This document shows positions 1 through 9,610 of a DNA stretch of 64,000 bases, one piece after another (the first letter of the stretch is position 1; each line of letters opens with the position of its first letter). The notes under the pieces were generated by a model that was given only the letters and a program-made list of their open reading frames with translations, had not been told where the DNA came from and searched no databases. The translations under genes were made by a program, and so were the position numbers. This stretch comes from Malurus cyaneus samueli (lineage: Eukaryota; Chordata; Aves; Passeriformes; Maluridae), in contig CM019218.1 of NCBI GenBank assembly GCA_009741485.1, positions 48,537,377 to 48,601,376 on the forward strand. The letters are read 5' to 3'.

Positions 1-146
1 AAAACGCCAGGGACTCTGTTTCGAAATTTGATGAGCTGATGAAAGCAATTTCTGCCAGGGCCATTGACCCCTCACTCGCCTCCAGCAAAGGGCCTGGAGG
101 CTCCTGTGTGCCAGGGGGCACTGCCACCAGGCTGAGGGATGCACAC
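1..146 (-). other. NRIP3: NRIP3 3' UTR (start only)
   Basis: This is sequence downstream of the NRIP3 stop. No AATAAA or ATTAAA occurs on the minus strand here, so the poly(A) site lies outside the window. Confidence 0.6.
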
Positions 147-248
147 TTACTGCTCTTCTGCCTCAGCATTGTCAATGCCCACAAACGGGATTTCTTCCCT
201 GTCCGTCTGTCCCAGAACAAGGTGATGCTTCTCCATGTTTATGACACA
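147..248 (-). CDS. NRIP3: NRIP3 terminal coding exon 6 (residues 211-243 and stop)
   Basis: The acceptor is TATTTTCTACAG. It encodes CVINMEKHHLVLGQTDREEI, then PFVGIDNAEAEEQ and TAA (147-149). LVLG corresponds to the late hydrophobic-Gly motif of retropepsin-like domains. The stop codon overlaps a perfect donor hexamer, GTAAGT (145-150). The protein length matches the family if the stop is used, so I take it as genuine. Confidence 0.92.
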   Translation of the reverse strand, partial: CVINMEKHHLVLGQTDREEIPFVGIDNAEAEEQ

Positions 249-3200
249 CTGTAGAAAATAAATGCCTTTAGGTAAGAGGGAAAAATGCAGTTTTTAGTGG
301 TCCCAGTTCTCCCATCAGCATGGGGGAAACCCATGCTGGAAAACCCCTACCTTCAGAGACTTCAGTGTCTGCAGCCCAAAGGAGAAGGATTTCTCGTTGT
401 CTTCTGGAAAAAACAGGACAATTCAGATTTATACATTCAAAATGCTCTCCTATGTTTGTTGTCAGTGACTCCATCCTTCCTCCATGGTTACTGTGATAAA
501 CAAAACCCTGTTTGTAAAGAGACTGTCTCCAGAGGAGAACAGGAGGGCACAGGATGGCAGGCGGATCTGCCCACAGGGAAATAGAGAGTTGCTCCATCAG
601 CATGGCAAAGCTGCACACATCCTCTCCCCTCCCTCTGAAGGGCCAAACAAGGACTTACTCTATTTTAATTTTAACATCTTCCTAAAGATTTCTTTTTCCT
701 GCTAGGGTAAGAGGAAATAGACCCCAGCCCGTAGCGGAGACCCAGATGATTCCACACTCACCCACGACGAGGGCAGCACACTCCACGGGGACTGCTCCCA
801 CTGTCAGGGAGAGACACTCGATCTGGCCAATGGCTTTCACCTGGTTTGGCAACGAAATCGTCTCATCTTCGACAGGGAGTGCCTTGAGAAGCTCCTTTAA
901 GCTGTGATTGAAAACACTCCTAACATCAAATGGCCACAGCTGGGTTGTTCCAGCAAGGAGCAAGCAGTGTTTGGAGGGTACTTACACCTGAAGTGCTCTT
1001 AGCCTTGCTCCTTTACCACACTGCTGTTGGAAAGCTGCTTCCCTGGTGGGCTCTCTGTGGATGCTGTGTGCAGCCAGCAGCCCACAGCACAGCACAGCAT
1101 GACCCACAAGACAGCCCTGGGGCTGCCCCAAGCACAGCTCTGGGCTGGAGTTTGTACCTGAGGAATCTCCTTCCTACATTCCCTCAAGATTTCAGGAATA
1201 TGAAATTGCTTCTAATGCAGTGTGGGTATAAGGAAGGGTTAGTTTGCTCCAGCTTCCACAAGTGGAGCTGGCATTATGTCCCCATGGAACCATGGAATTG
1301 TTGAGGTTGGAACAGACCTCTAAGGTCATCAAGTCCAACTGTTTACCCAGCACTGCCAAGCTCACCACTAAACTGTGTCCCCAAATGCCATACCCGCACA
1401 GTTTTTGAACACTTCTAAAAATGGTGATACCACCACTTGGCTAAGCAGCTTGTTCTAAAGCCTGATCACCCATTCAGTGAGCAAATTTCTCTTATCCAAA
1501 CTAAACCTCATGTGGCACAACCTGAGACCGTTTCCTCAGGTCCTGTCACACATCACCTCCCTTGAGACTCCTTTCAGGTATTTGCAGAGAGTAATAACAT
1601 ACCCCTTGAGTCCCCTTGGCTCCAGGCTAAACATGGCTCAGAGCCCAATCCATGTTTGTTAGTTTGTTCAGAGGAAATGGGGACAGATCAATGACGTTCA
1701 GTCCAAAGAAAAGAAAAAAGGATGTCAGAGATATCTCAGGTACAGCTTCTATCTACACCCTTTGAACCAGTCTGACAATACTAATTAATTATTTAGCTTC
1801 AGTTTCTCTTTTAAGCTGAACAAGAACCTGGAAAGGCTGTTTGAGGCACTGGTCTCTCCTCAGATAAAAGCCATATCAATTTTCAGCTATTTGAGGCTCC
1901 TTTCTGCTGAGCCACATTGCAGCAGTGCATGTGTGTGTGTATGTCCATCTGTCCATCTGTGTCGGGGGCACCAGCCCCCTCAGGGGCCCCGGGACTGCAG
2001 TGGGCACTGCCCACACCATTTAGCCCAGGTACAAGGAGCGGGAGGGATAGCAAAGAAAAGGAGCTGAAACCCCTTTGCTGCTTCCCTGGAGGCTGACCTT
2101 AAAATCAGTGGGAAGTTTGTGAGTTCCTTGGCCACCCCCTGCACCTCCTACAGCTCCACAGGGGATTTCTCACGCTGGCAACCCGTGAGCCTACTCGCTG
2201 CTTTCCTCAGAGCGAGGGGGAGTGACTGGCATCATGACAAGACACAAAAAATTTTTGAGAAAGAAGGTTGGAATTGAGCCTGAGCATCAGACACACATGT
2301 GCTGCTTTGAGGCACCAAGTGCCCTGGGACCTGGGCAGCAGAAACTGGCTCTGACCTCTTTCTTCAGTGCTCTTTGAAGGACAGGGCTGCTGCAGCTGAG
2401 AAGCACAGCATAAGTGACACATGGGGCAGAGGAAGTGTTCCATGAAATCCCTCCAAATGCCATCCTGTGGGCCATCCCATAGCTTGGCTGAGCTGCTCCA
2501 CAGATTGTGACAAGGCTGTAGAAAGCACAGCCACCTTCCAGTCACTAAGCACTGTTGTGATTAATGTTAGGACAGGAATGGCACCATTCATCAAGGCCAT
2601 GCAGCAATGCTCAGGGAGCTGGTGCAATTCATTTTTGCACAATTGCTGCAAGTTTGCTACAAAAAGCAAAGACGCTATGGGAATAAAGTGTCAAAACCTC
2701 CCTGATATCCTGTGAGCTGATACCCAGTCCTGCTGCTCAGAGATTAGAGAGAGTTTTGCTGCAAATGCCTGTCAGTCACCTCTCTAACATTCCGTAAACA
2801 GATTTCCTTTTGCTTTAACCAGGAGAAATTTGTAATTGGGAGCAGCATCAGATACCGAGTTCCAAAAACATGCACACACACAACTCCTTTACACTGCATG
2901 CAGGGGCCAACAGTGCTGCAGCCACAGGATTTGGTTGTAACAGGAGGTTCAGGAGCTTGCCCAGGCACAGTCCAAAGCACTAGGTTCTGGAATGACCATC
3001 ACTGACATGGGCAAAGCCCCAGCTCCAGGAGCACTGCCTGTGCTGCCAAGAGCCAGGCTTCTGCAAAACAAATCCAGCTGGATATTTACCCTAGCCTGTC
3101 CAGGCAGGCAGACGACATGAGGTTGTGCTGTGAGCCAGTGTCCACCACAGCCTTCAGCTCCTTCCCTGCACACTGCAAGAGCAAGAAGAGATGGGAAATG

Positions 3201-6200
3201 ATGCGTGGGATGCAGGATGGGCACACAGCATCCAGGGTCTCAACACAATAGTCCCCATGAGCTCTCCTCATGCCAGCTCATCCCTTCTCCCCACCACACT
3301 CAGATGCATGTAGGGTCCTGAGTCCTTCCTAGCTCATTTGCCCCTGCAGAGAGCAGACGAGCAGCTCCAGACAGAAGGGAATATTGTGGAGAGTGGGAAA
3401 TACATAAAAGCATGGGGCTAATGAAGAGAAATGTGAAATTATCTTTGGGCAAAGAAAATAGGGATGGCACTTGAGGAAAACAAATAGGCTGTGAGCACAA
3501 GGATTTGCCATGGATAATCATACCTCCGCATTTCAGCATGCTGCCCCAGCTTAGCTACCCTCTCTACCACAATGGGCAAGGGAAGACAGCCATCAGACCA
3601 GTTTTCCCTGTGATTCCCAAGTGGGCATCTCTGCCCCAGCAGCCTGGAGCTGCAGAGGAAACATATCCCCATGGCTGTGACAGTCCCAAGGGACAGCAAC
3701 CCTCACTGGGAAATGGAGAGTGAGAGCACGGCCTGACTGTTAGAAATAAAATCTGCAGGAAAAAAAAGTCCAAAAGTCTGTGGAGGGAATATTACCTGGC
3801 AGCTCACCACTATGAGCTCTTCATCCTCCTTTTTCCCTGAGCTGTCCAGTTTGGCTTGGTTCAGCTTGTTGATCTGTGATGAGAGATCCTCCTTGGGAGA
3901 CCAGCTGCCTCGGCTGCCTCGTAGCTTGGATAAGTTTGTCTCCATCAGGCGCTTCTGCAGGATATTGTGTGGTTGCTTTAAGGAAGAACACACACAGAAG
4001 AGCAGGGTGAAGTCAGAGGAAACCCACATGGTGGTCTGTGTCACCAGAGTGCCTGTGGTGCCCATGGGCCAGCACTGCTCTTGCAGGAGGGATGCCCTAA
4101 AATCTCACTCTCCCTAATTCCCAGACTACAGGTATTCTTCCTATAGGAATCCAAACAAGTCCAGCCTTTTCAAGCTGGTGTTTCAGTCATAATTGCTTTC
4201 ATCTCTTGATAAGGATATTGGGAATTCTGTGGTGATGTGAAAAATTAAGATGTAACAAATCACCTTTCCAATTACACCCACCACCTAAATAGGAAGGACT
4301 TCTAAAATTGCCCTGAGTGTCTCTTTTCCCTGTATTTTCATTTAGCTGCTAAGAGTGAGGAAATGGGACCAATCCTGGGTGCCATGCCCCAGAGGAAAGG
4401 GAGAAGAGGGGAAGAGATAAGCTGCTTTGAGATAGCGAGGGAAGTAGGGAAGGAGGTATTCTCCCAGGAATTCCCAACCCTTCTCTCTGTCATTTCCATT
4501 TGCTCTGGGAGAAAGAAGCATGTTGCCTCTCAAGATCTCCAGCCTCTTTCCCAAAAGCCTTTTTATGTTTAATGTTCATTTCAGATGGATGCACATACTC
4601 TGCTGGAGGTGAAATGACTCTGCCTGATTATCTGCTCATTTCTCTGCCCAGCTAATCTGCCCTCCCCATTACTGCCTTTCCTTCTGGTTTTAATTTCTCC
4701 ACAGTGAGACATTCTCACTGGCTTATTCCTAAATTTTTACGTTCATGTTAAATATGCCCATGTGTCTGCAGAAACATCTGAAGCAGTAAACCTCCTCTTT
4801 CCAAGGGAATTTCAGAGTCAGGATAATGTTGAAAAACTCGGGCCATGGCTCCCTGAGTTGGCCAGTGCCCACCCTTGTGCACAGCATGTTAAATAACACC
4901 ACTTACAGAACTCTAATGCAACCTGGCATTGCCCTAAAATAGCTGCAGCCACGCTGGCACCTCAGATCCCGCTGTGGGCACACATGAACAGTGGAGCTGG
5001 ACCTGACTGATGAGATGGGGCAGCTGCAGCCAGCACCACTGGTCACTGGGGCACATCAGCTCCTTGTGTGCCCCCTTTCCACTGCTCTTATTCCTGCAGC
5101 TTGAAATGAAATCCCATGGTAATTTTGGATTGCAGGGGCCCTGACTGACCAACACACTGGAGAGCATGTCCTGTGTGTGGGCAGTAACTCTGGATGGGCA
5201 GGAATCAGATCTGACATTGTGCTGCCTTCTGGTGACCTCCACCTTCCCAGGGAGGCCAAACAGCAGAAACCAGTGCTACTTAACCGGACCGAAGGAGGCA
5301 GCCTGGCTGCACTGGAACTGAACCCTGTGTGGAGGGACAAGCAGGTCAGTTTGGCTCCCTTGTGTGAGGCAGAAGCTGTAAGTGCACAGTCAGCACTGTG
5401 ATCACCTCCAGTGCTGATCTGCCTGGCCTCAATTTCCAATACACTCTTTATTGCTGCTTCAACTGTCATGTACCCTAAATTTTTTTTAACTACATGTTTG
5501 CCTAAAGATTGTTAACCAGTAACATATATGGGATTTCTCAGGCCCTGGTTTTATGAATCTTATGCAGGATCAATCACCAAAAGGAAAAAATCCATCACTT
5601 GGTGAATACAAGTTACCAGTACAAATGAGATTGTCTTTTGTTGACACTTGCCCTTCTGAAAACCACAGCAAATCCTGCCTCTGGGGGGACAAATATTTCT
5701 TATGTTGTGCTCCAGTGCAGAAATAATCAAGCAGGAGGGGGCTGAAAGTGTTCCCTGCAGCACCATCCTGTCTCAGGCTATTAATTAGTTTACTTTAACT
5801 TGTGTTTCCCTTGACTCTTGTGTGGAACAGAGTGAGGGATGTTAGTCACAGAGATGACTCAAGTGATGGATACGTACTTGGTAACTGGATAATGTGTCAG
5901 GGGACATTTGCCAATGCACATTTTGCAAACTGCAAGCAGACCATATCTGGGAAGGAGGGAGAGGAGGAAAACCTCCCCATGGCAGCAGTGGGGAAGGCAG
6001 CTATGTTCTCCCTGCATCATGGGCCTGGCAGTGATTGAAGGAACCCAGATTACCTGGTACAATATTCCTTTGCATTGCACAAAACTGTTGGAACTTCTAT
6101 AAAAATACAAGTTACATTTCATTGTGTCAGTGCAGAAATAAGTTTTCCTACTATCAATCAGCACTATATAAATACAAAACAGGGTTTGGTTTTTTGATAA

Positions 6201-9200
6201 GATATGAGCCTTTCCAAGCTTGAGACTTTGCAAAAACCTATGATCCCCTAAAAATGTCACAGTAGAAATCTAAAGAAGCAAGTGGGAGCACCAGCTATTG
6301 GTGAAATTAATTACTACTGTCTGTCAAAAGCACAAATAATTTTGCCCAGCTTTGTTCCTCTCTGATTTATAAGCAAGTGTATTTCTGCAGCTTGCAGTAT
6401 TCATTTCTCTGGCAGGTTTCCCTCTATTGTGGCTTCTATCTTTGGAGATAACATGACCCATCAACAATTTCACTCAGGTGAAGGTGGAAGTCAGGGAAGA
6501 CACCAGCTCCCCTCCTCCACAAACCCATCTCTTCTGTACCTAGACAGTAGAGGGGGGAGAAAAAGGAGTTTCAGTGCATCAACAGAGCTCATCCCAAGAA
6601 ATAATCAATTTCTCTCTTCTTCCCATCCTCATTCAAATTCATGCCTTCTACCAGCATCCTGTGCTGTCTGCCCCTCTCTTAGGGTGATGAGGTGGGACAA
6701 GAGCTGCCCCCTGTCCCTCTGCATGCTCAGGCAGCAGCCAGCTCTCTGGACAAGGCAGTGCACATAACATCCGAGCTTTCTGCATTTCAGGCGAGGCACA
6801 ACAAACTCCAGGGCATGCACAGTGGGGAAGTGGGGACACCTCAATGCACTGCAATTCGTGCAGTGCTATGGGAAGCTGGGTCCGGGGTCACGAGGCACCC
6901 AGGGCTGTGCTGATGGTGCCCAGGTGAAGTCTGAGGGCAAGAAGAAAAGGGGAAATTCTTTTGTTATTGCTCTTTGTTACTAATTTGTAACTGTGTTTCC
7001 CAGTTTGTCGAATAAAGCGGGACTCTTTCAGGCAAAGCTGCTCCAAAGTGGCCTGGTGGCTCTCGGAGCAAGGGATAGGTGTCATAGCACCAGAGGAGCT
7101 GCAAGAGCCAGCATGCCCTGTCCGAGTTGGGCAGGGGGTCACGATTTACCTGACAGGTCCCAGTGGAGGACAAACTCGTGCCAGATTTCTGGGCTTCAGG
7201 AAAGAGACTGATAAAGGGGAGAGTCATCAAAACAAACATCCAGACCTACATTTGCCAAATTCATTGTAGGCTATGCTAGGTCTCATACTGGATGGAGTAG
7301 AGTACATAAAGGGAGTGAGAAGCTAGAGTTTGGTCTGAGCCAGAGTAATTCACTGGAAATGATCAGAACATTGAAATAGATGATTACAGCTAAAGTTTAT
7401 CAATCCTGCCTAAGAATTTCTCAAACCTGCTTGTGCATGGCATCACCAGGAGAGCTGCTTCAGGAGCTGAGTAATGGCACACAGGCTGGGGGATGCCAGC
7501 ACAGCCACCCCGGTGACCTGCTGCTGCCACGGCTGTGCACAGCACCCCCTGCACTGCGGCCAAAAGGACGGGCATTTCTCCCCAAAATCCAATGGCTGCT
7601 GCCAGCTGCCACAGTGACAGGCGGGATCTGTTCTCACCACCTGTCGCCATCCCTGAGGAGCTGTTCCCTCCTCTCTGCTGCTGCCAAGGCTGTTGGAAAA
7701 GCCCCGCGGGAAACCCTGCATTAACAATGCCGCTCACGTCAGAAGCCCCTCCACCCACATCACCACAGCTGCCGTGCAGCTCTGGGCACAAAAACGTGCT
7801 GCTTTGTGAGGAGCTGCACAGTTATCCACAGTGAAGCCATCCAAATGCTTTGGGCCAAGCACTCTGGTGCCCTGGGCCTCCCGAGCATGCAGCTCAGCCC
7901 CTCTGGGCCTCTCAGTTTGGGGCCATGCCAAGGAGGGGATCAGGAACTGTGGACCTCCCCAGGGCTTTGGCATGTCCCTGAAGAGAGCCCCCATGAGCCC
8001 TCCATGTGGCTGCGGGTGCAGCAGGGGTGATGCTGCAGCCACGGCACGGGAGCAGGGAGAAAACCTTGAGTGACATTTCTGTGACCAAGGTGTTGACAAG
8101 GAGCCCCATGTTCTGCCCTGCTGCTGATGCAAACCTGGTCCTGCTGTGCAGGGCAAGGGACTTCAGTGCTCAGTGCCCCTGACTGCTGCTACCTGTTGAT
8201 CCTTCCCCTCATCAGGGACTCAGCCTCGCATGCTGAGCCACAAAGTGTCCTTTAGACTCTGCTGATAATGGCCATCACAACGCCATCACTCCCTGAAATG
8301 CACTTCAGCTCCCTGCTGAGAGCCACAATTCAGTGGTGACCAGGAATGCTCCGTCTGAGCCTTTCCCTGGCCAGGGGCTTCATTTCCTGCAGCTGCAAAA
8401 CACTTGGGATATCAAAAAAATCACCTCCATGTGCGCTGCAGAGAACAGCCAACTCATTGCACCCGTCTCAGGCAGGCAGAGCAAAACCTAACCCAGCTGA
8501 GCAGGAAGACAGAACAAAACTACGCCATTAAAAATAAAAAGATTCACTTTTATTTCAACAAAACCCATATCAAGCATTGGAACAAAGCAAATATTGCTTT
8601 TCAAGGTGCAAGAATTTTGCAACACTTGGGCAAAAATACTAAAGGAGCTTTCCTCAGTAGGTATATTTTCTAGATTGCACTCCTTATATCAGAACTTTTG
8701 ATGTTACATTGAGATATCCTTTCCCATTAGAGAAAGCTCAAACATTTGTACAGTATTTAAGAAATGCTCTCTAGCCCCCAGACATGATGAATAATATCAA
8801 GTACAGTATCACATAAGTCACTGTACATGCAAATATTTTAAACCTGAAATTGTGTCTGTTCAGTTTTTTAAAAGGCCATAGATGCATAAGCTTTTATCAA
8901 AGCATGGTCTTGACAGTTTTGTATTTTGAAATACCAGTGACCATACTTGACTAAATCACTACGATGATGTGTTGCGTGTTCACACACATCGCAGGCAAAC
9001 ATGTGTGTGTATGCATTGTATGAAGCCATTTTGACTTATTCTGACCCAGAGAGGAATTTTGTGCCAAAAATAGTACCCCGTTTTCATGCAAAAGTTAAAA
9101 AAAAAAAAAAAAAAAAAAAAAAACTATAGATGTTTTAGTGGCATGCATATAAAAGCACCTACTAGAAGAAAACAACTGTGGTTATAACTAGCGTCGTATT

Positions 9201-9525
9201 TCTACTCCCTTCCTCTTACATGCAAAAGTCCCGTTTTTTTACAATCAGTTTCCACACACAGCCGACTTCTCCTCCTAAGAGAAAAATAGCACGGAGAAAG
9301 AAAGAGACACTGCCCTACCAGCTCCTTGCAGTAAACACAATAGAGCCTTACAGTATCTTTGGAAGAGCCCAGCTTCTTCAGCCCATCCAGAGGGAGCAGA
9401 TCTGCAGAATCCTTGTGAATAAACTGAACCGCCTGCTTCATCCTCCTCTGCTGGCGGAGAGACGCCGCTTCCCTTATTTCCACTTCTTTCCGACTCGGCT
9501 CTGTCAGGATGCCCGAATAAAACAT
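147..9525 (-). CDS. NRIP3: Nuclear receptor-interacting protein 3, whole coding span (six exons)
   Basis: Exons read on the minus strand are 9352-9525, 3796-3975, 3090-3172, 762-901, 351-403 and 147-248. They sum to 732 nt, giving 243 residues plus TAA; the human protein is about 241 by memory. The N-terminus begins MFYSGILTEPSRKEVEIREA and continues through a basic helix and the block VQFIHKDSADLLPLDGLKKL, which is diagnostic of NRIP3. Residues 119-223 resemble a retroviral-type aspartyl protease fold: VVDTGS at 127-132 and a late LVLG at 220-223. The family is described as binding nuclear receptors, but its biochemistry is poorly known and protease activity is unproven. No signal peptide or membrane segment is visible, so the protein is intracellular. 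Every splice phase closes. NRIP2 is the only paralogue to consider; the N-terminal block and the SCUBE2 neighbour favour NRIP3. Confidence 0.96.
351..403 (-). CDS. NRIP3: NRIP3 coding exon 5, 53-nt microexon-like (residues 193-210)
   Basis: This exon is too short for ORF finding and was located by phase and homology. The acceptor is TTTTTTCCAG and the donor AAG|GTAGGG. It encodes EDNEKSFSFGLQTLKSLK, matching the family segment DNEK...GLQTLRSLK. It enters in phase 1 and leaves in phase 0, exactly bridging its neighbours. Confidence 0.95.
762..901 (-). CDS. NRIP3: NRIP3 coding exon 4 (residues 147-192)
   Basis: The acceptor is CAATCACAG and the donor G|GTGAGT; entry phase is 2 and exit phase 1. 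It encodes LKELLKALPVEDETISLPNQ and then a hydrophobic strand region ending ECAALVV, aligning with the GQIEHL/ITVGS region of mammalian NRIP3. The part around PVEDETISLPNQ appears more diverged from my memory of human than the rest of the protein. Confidence 0.94.
902..3089 (-). other. NRIP3: NRIP3 intron 3
   Basis: This intron joins phase 2 ends and contains the CR1 fragment at about 1278-1640 and a short TG-rich run near 1930-1942. Nothing else is recognisable. The two smaller 3' introns (249-350 and 404-761) and intron 2 (3173-3795) hold nothing I can name. Confidence 0.85.
1278..1640 (-). mobile_element. CR1 LINE 3' fragment
   Basis: The plus strand reads like the reverse complement of a CR1 3' end. 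It starts with degenerate octamers (ATGGAACCATGGAATT), then GAGGTTGGAACAGACCTCTA, AGGTCATCAAGTCCAAC, and further on a CCACCACTTGGCTAAGCAGC-like block. The element is therefore on the minus strand with its 3' end near 1280. It is 5'-truncated and noncoding. The match is to the remembered CR1 consensus; edges are approximate. Confidence 0.85.
3090..3172 (-). CDS. NRIP3: NRIP3 coding exon 3 with DTGS motif (residues 119-146)
   Basis: The acceptor is CTCTTGCAG and the donor GG|GTAAAT; the exon enters in phase 0 and leaves in phase 2. It encodes CAGKELKAVVDTGSQHNLMS followed by SACLDRLG. Asp129-Thr130-Gly131-Ser132 (genomic 3131-3142) has the D-T-G-S/A form of an aspartyl protease active-site loop. 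The following hydrophobic stretch matches the NRIP family. Confidence 0.96.
3796..3975 (-). CDS. NRIP3: NRIP3 coding exon 2 (residues 59-118)
   Basis: The exon starts after a CTTAAAG acceptor and ends at CAG|GTAATA, phase 0 on both sides and 60 codons long. It encodes QPHNILQKRLMETNLSKLRG, then a polar, charged linker ending in IVVSCQ, the first strand of the retropepsin-like region. Confidence 0.96.
3976..9351 (-). other. NRIP3: NRIP3 intron 1
   Basis: A 5.4-kb phase-0 intron. Most of it shows no recognisable gene or repeat. The last 0.8 kb next to exon 1 (about 8,520-9,180) is distinctly AT-rich and includes an A27 run at 9097-9123. The stretch at 7,440-8,160 is GC-richer and gives spurious ORFs on both strands. 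Confidence 0.85.
9097..9123. repeat. A27 homopolymer
   Basis: An uninterrupted run of 27 A on the plus strand, ending an AT-rich segment in NRIP3 intron 1, 228 bp from exon 1. No AATAAA precedes it within 30 nt, so a retrocopy tail is not supported. Confidence 0.9.
9352..9525 (-). CDS. NRIP3: NRIP3 coding exon 1 (residues 1-58)
   Basis: The exon opens at ATG 9523-9525 and ends in phase 0 at a GTAAGG donor (9350-9351). It encodes the conserved basic amphipathic N-terminus and the IHKDSADLLPLDGL block. The last codon, ACT (Thr), sits where I recall Met in human. The ATG was chosen because it gives the family N-terminus and lies about 80 bp downstream of a TATA box; an upstream in-frame ATG at 9735 would add unrelated, GC-driven sequence. 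Confidence 0.96.
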
Positions 9526-9604
9526 CTCTCCGGCCGTGTGAGGCTCGCTCCTCGCAGATGCGCCTCTCGGGGAGCTGAGGCGGGGGGATGCTCTGCCGCC
9601 TGGC

Positions 9605-9610
9605 TTTATA
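9605..9610 (-). promoter_or_regulatory. NRIP3: TATA box of NRIP3
   Basis: TATAAA reads on the minus strand in the context CGGCTATAAAGCC, 80 bp upstream of the NRIP3 ATG. This predicts a start site near 9575-9580 and a short 5' UTR of about 50 nt. Surrounding DNA (about 9,450-9,900) is GC- and CpG-rich, so this looks like a TATA-containing promoter within a small CpG island. Confidence 0.7.

Noticed and set aside
1..106. Possible extra NRIP3 exon downstream of the stop, after CCCTGGCAG on the minus strand
   Set aside because: It would need the GTAAGT at the stop codon to be used, and the resulting peptide does not resemble the NRIP3 C-terminus.
8520..9123. Processed retrocopy ending in poly(A)
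   Set aside because: No AATAAA before the A run, no target duplication found, and no source gene recognised.
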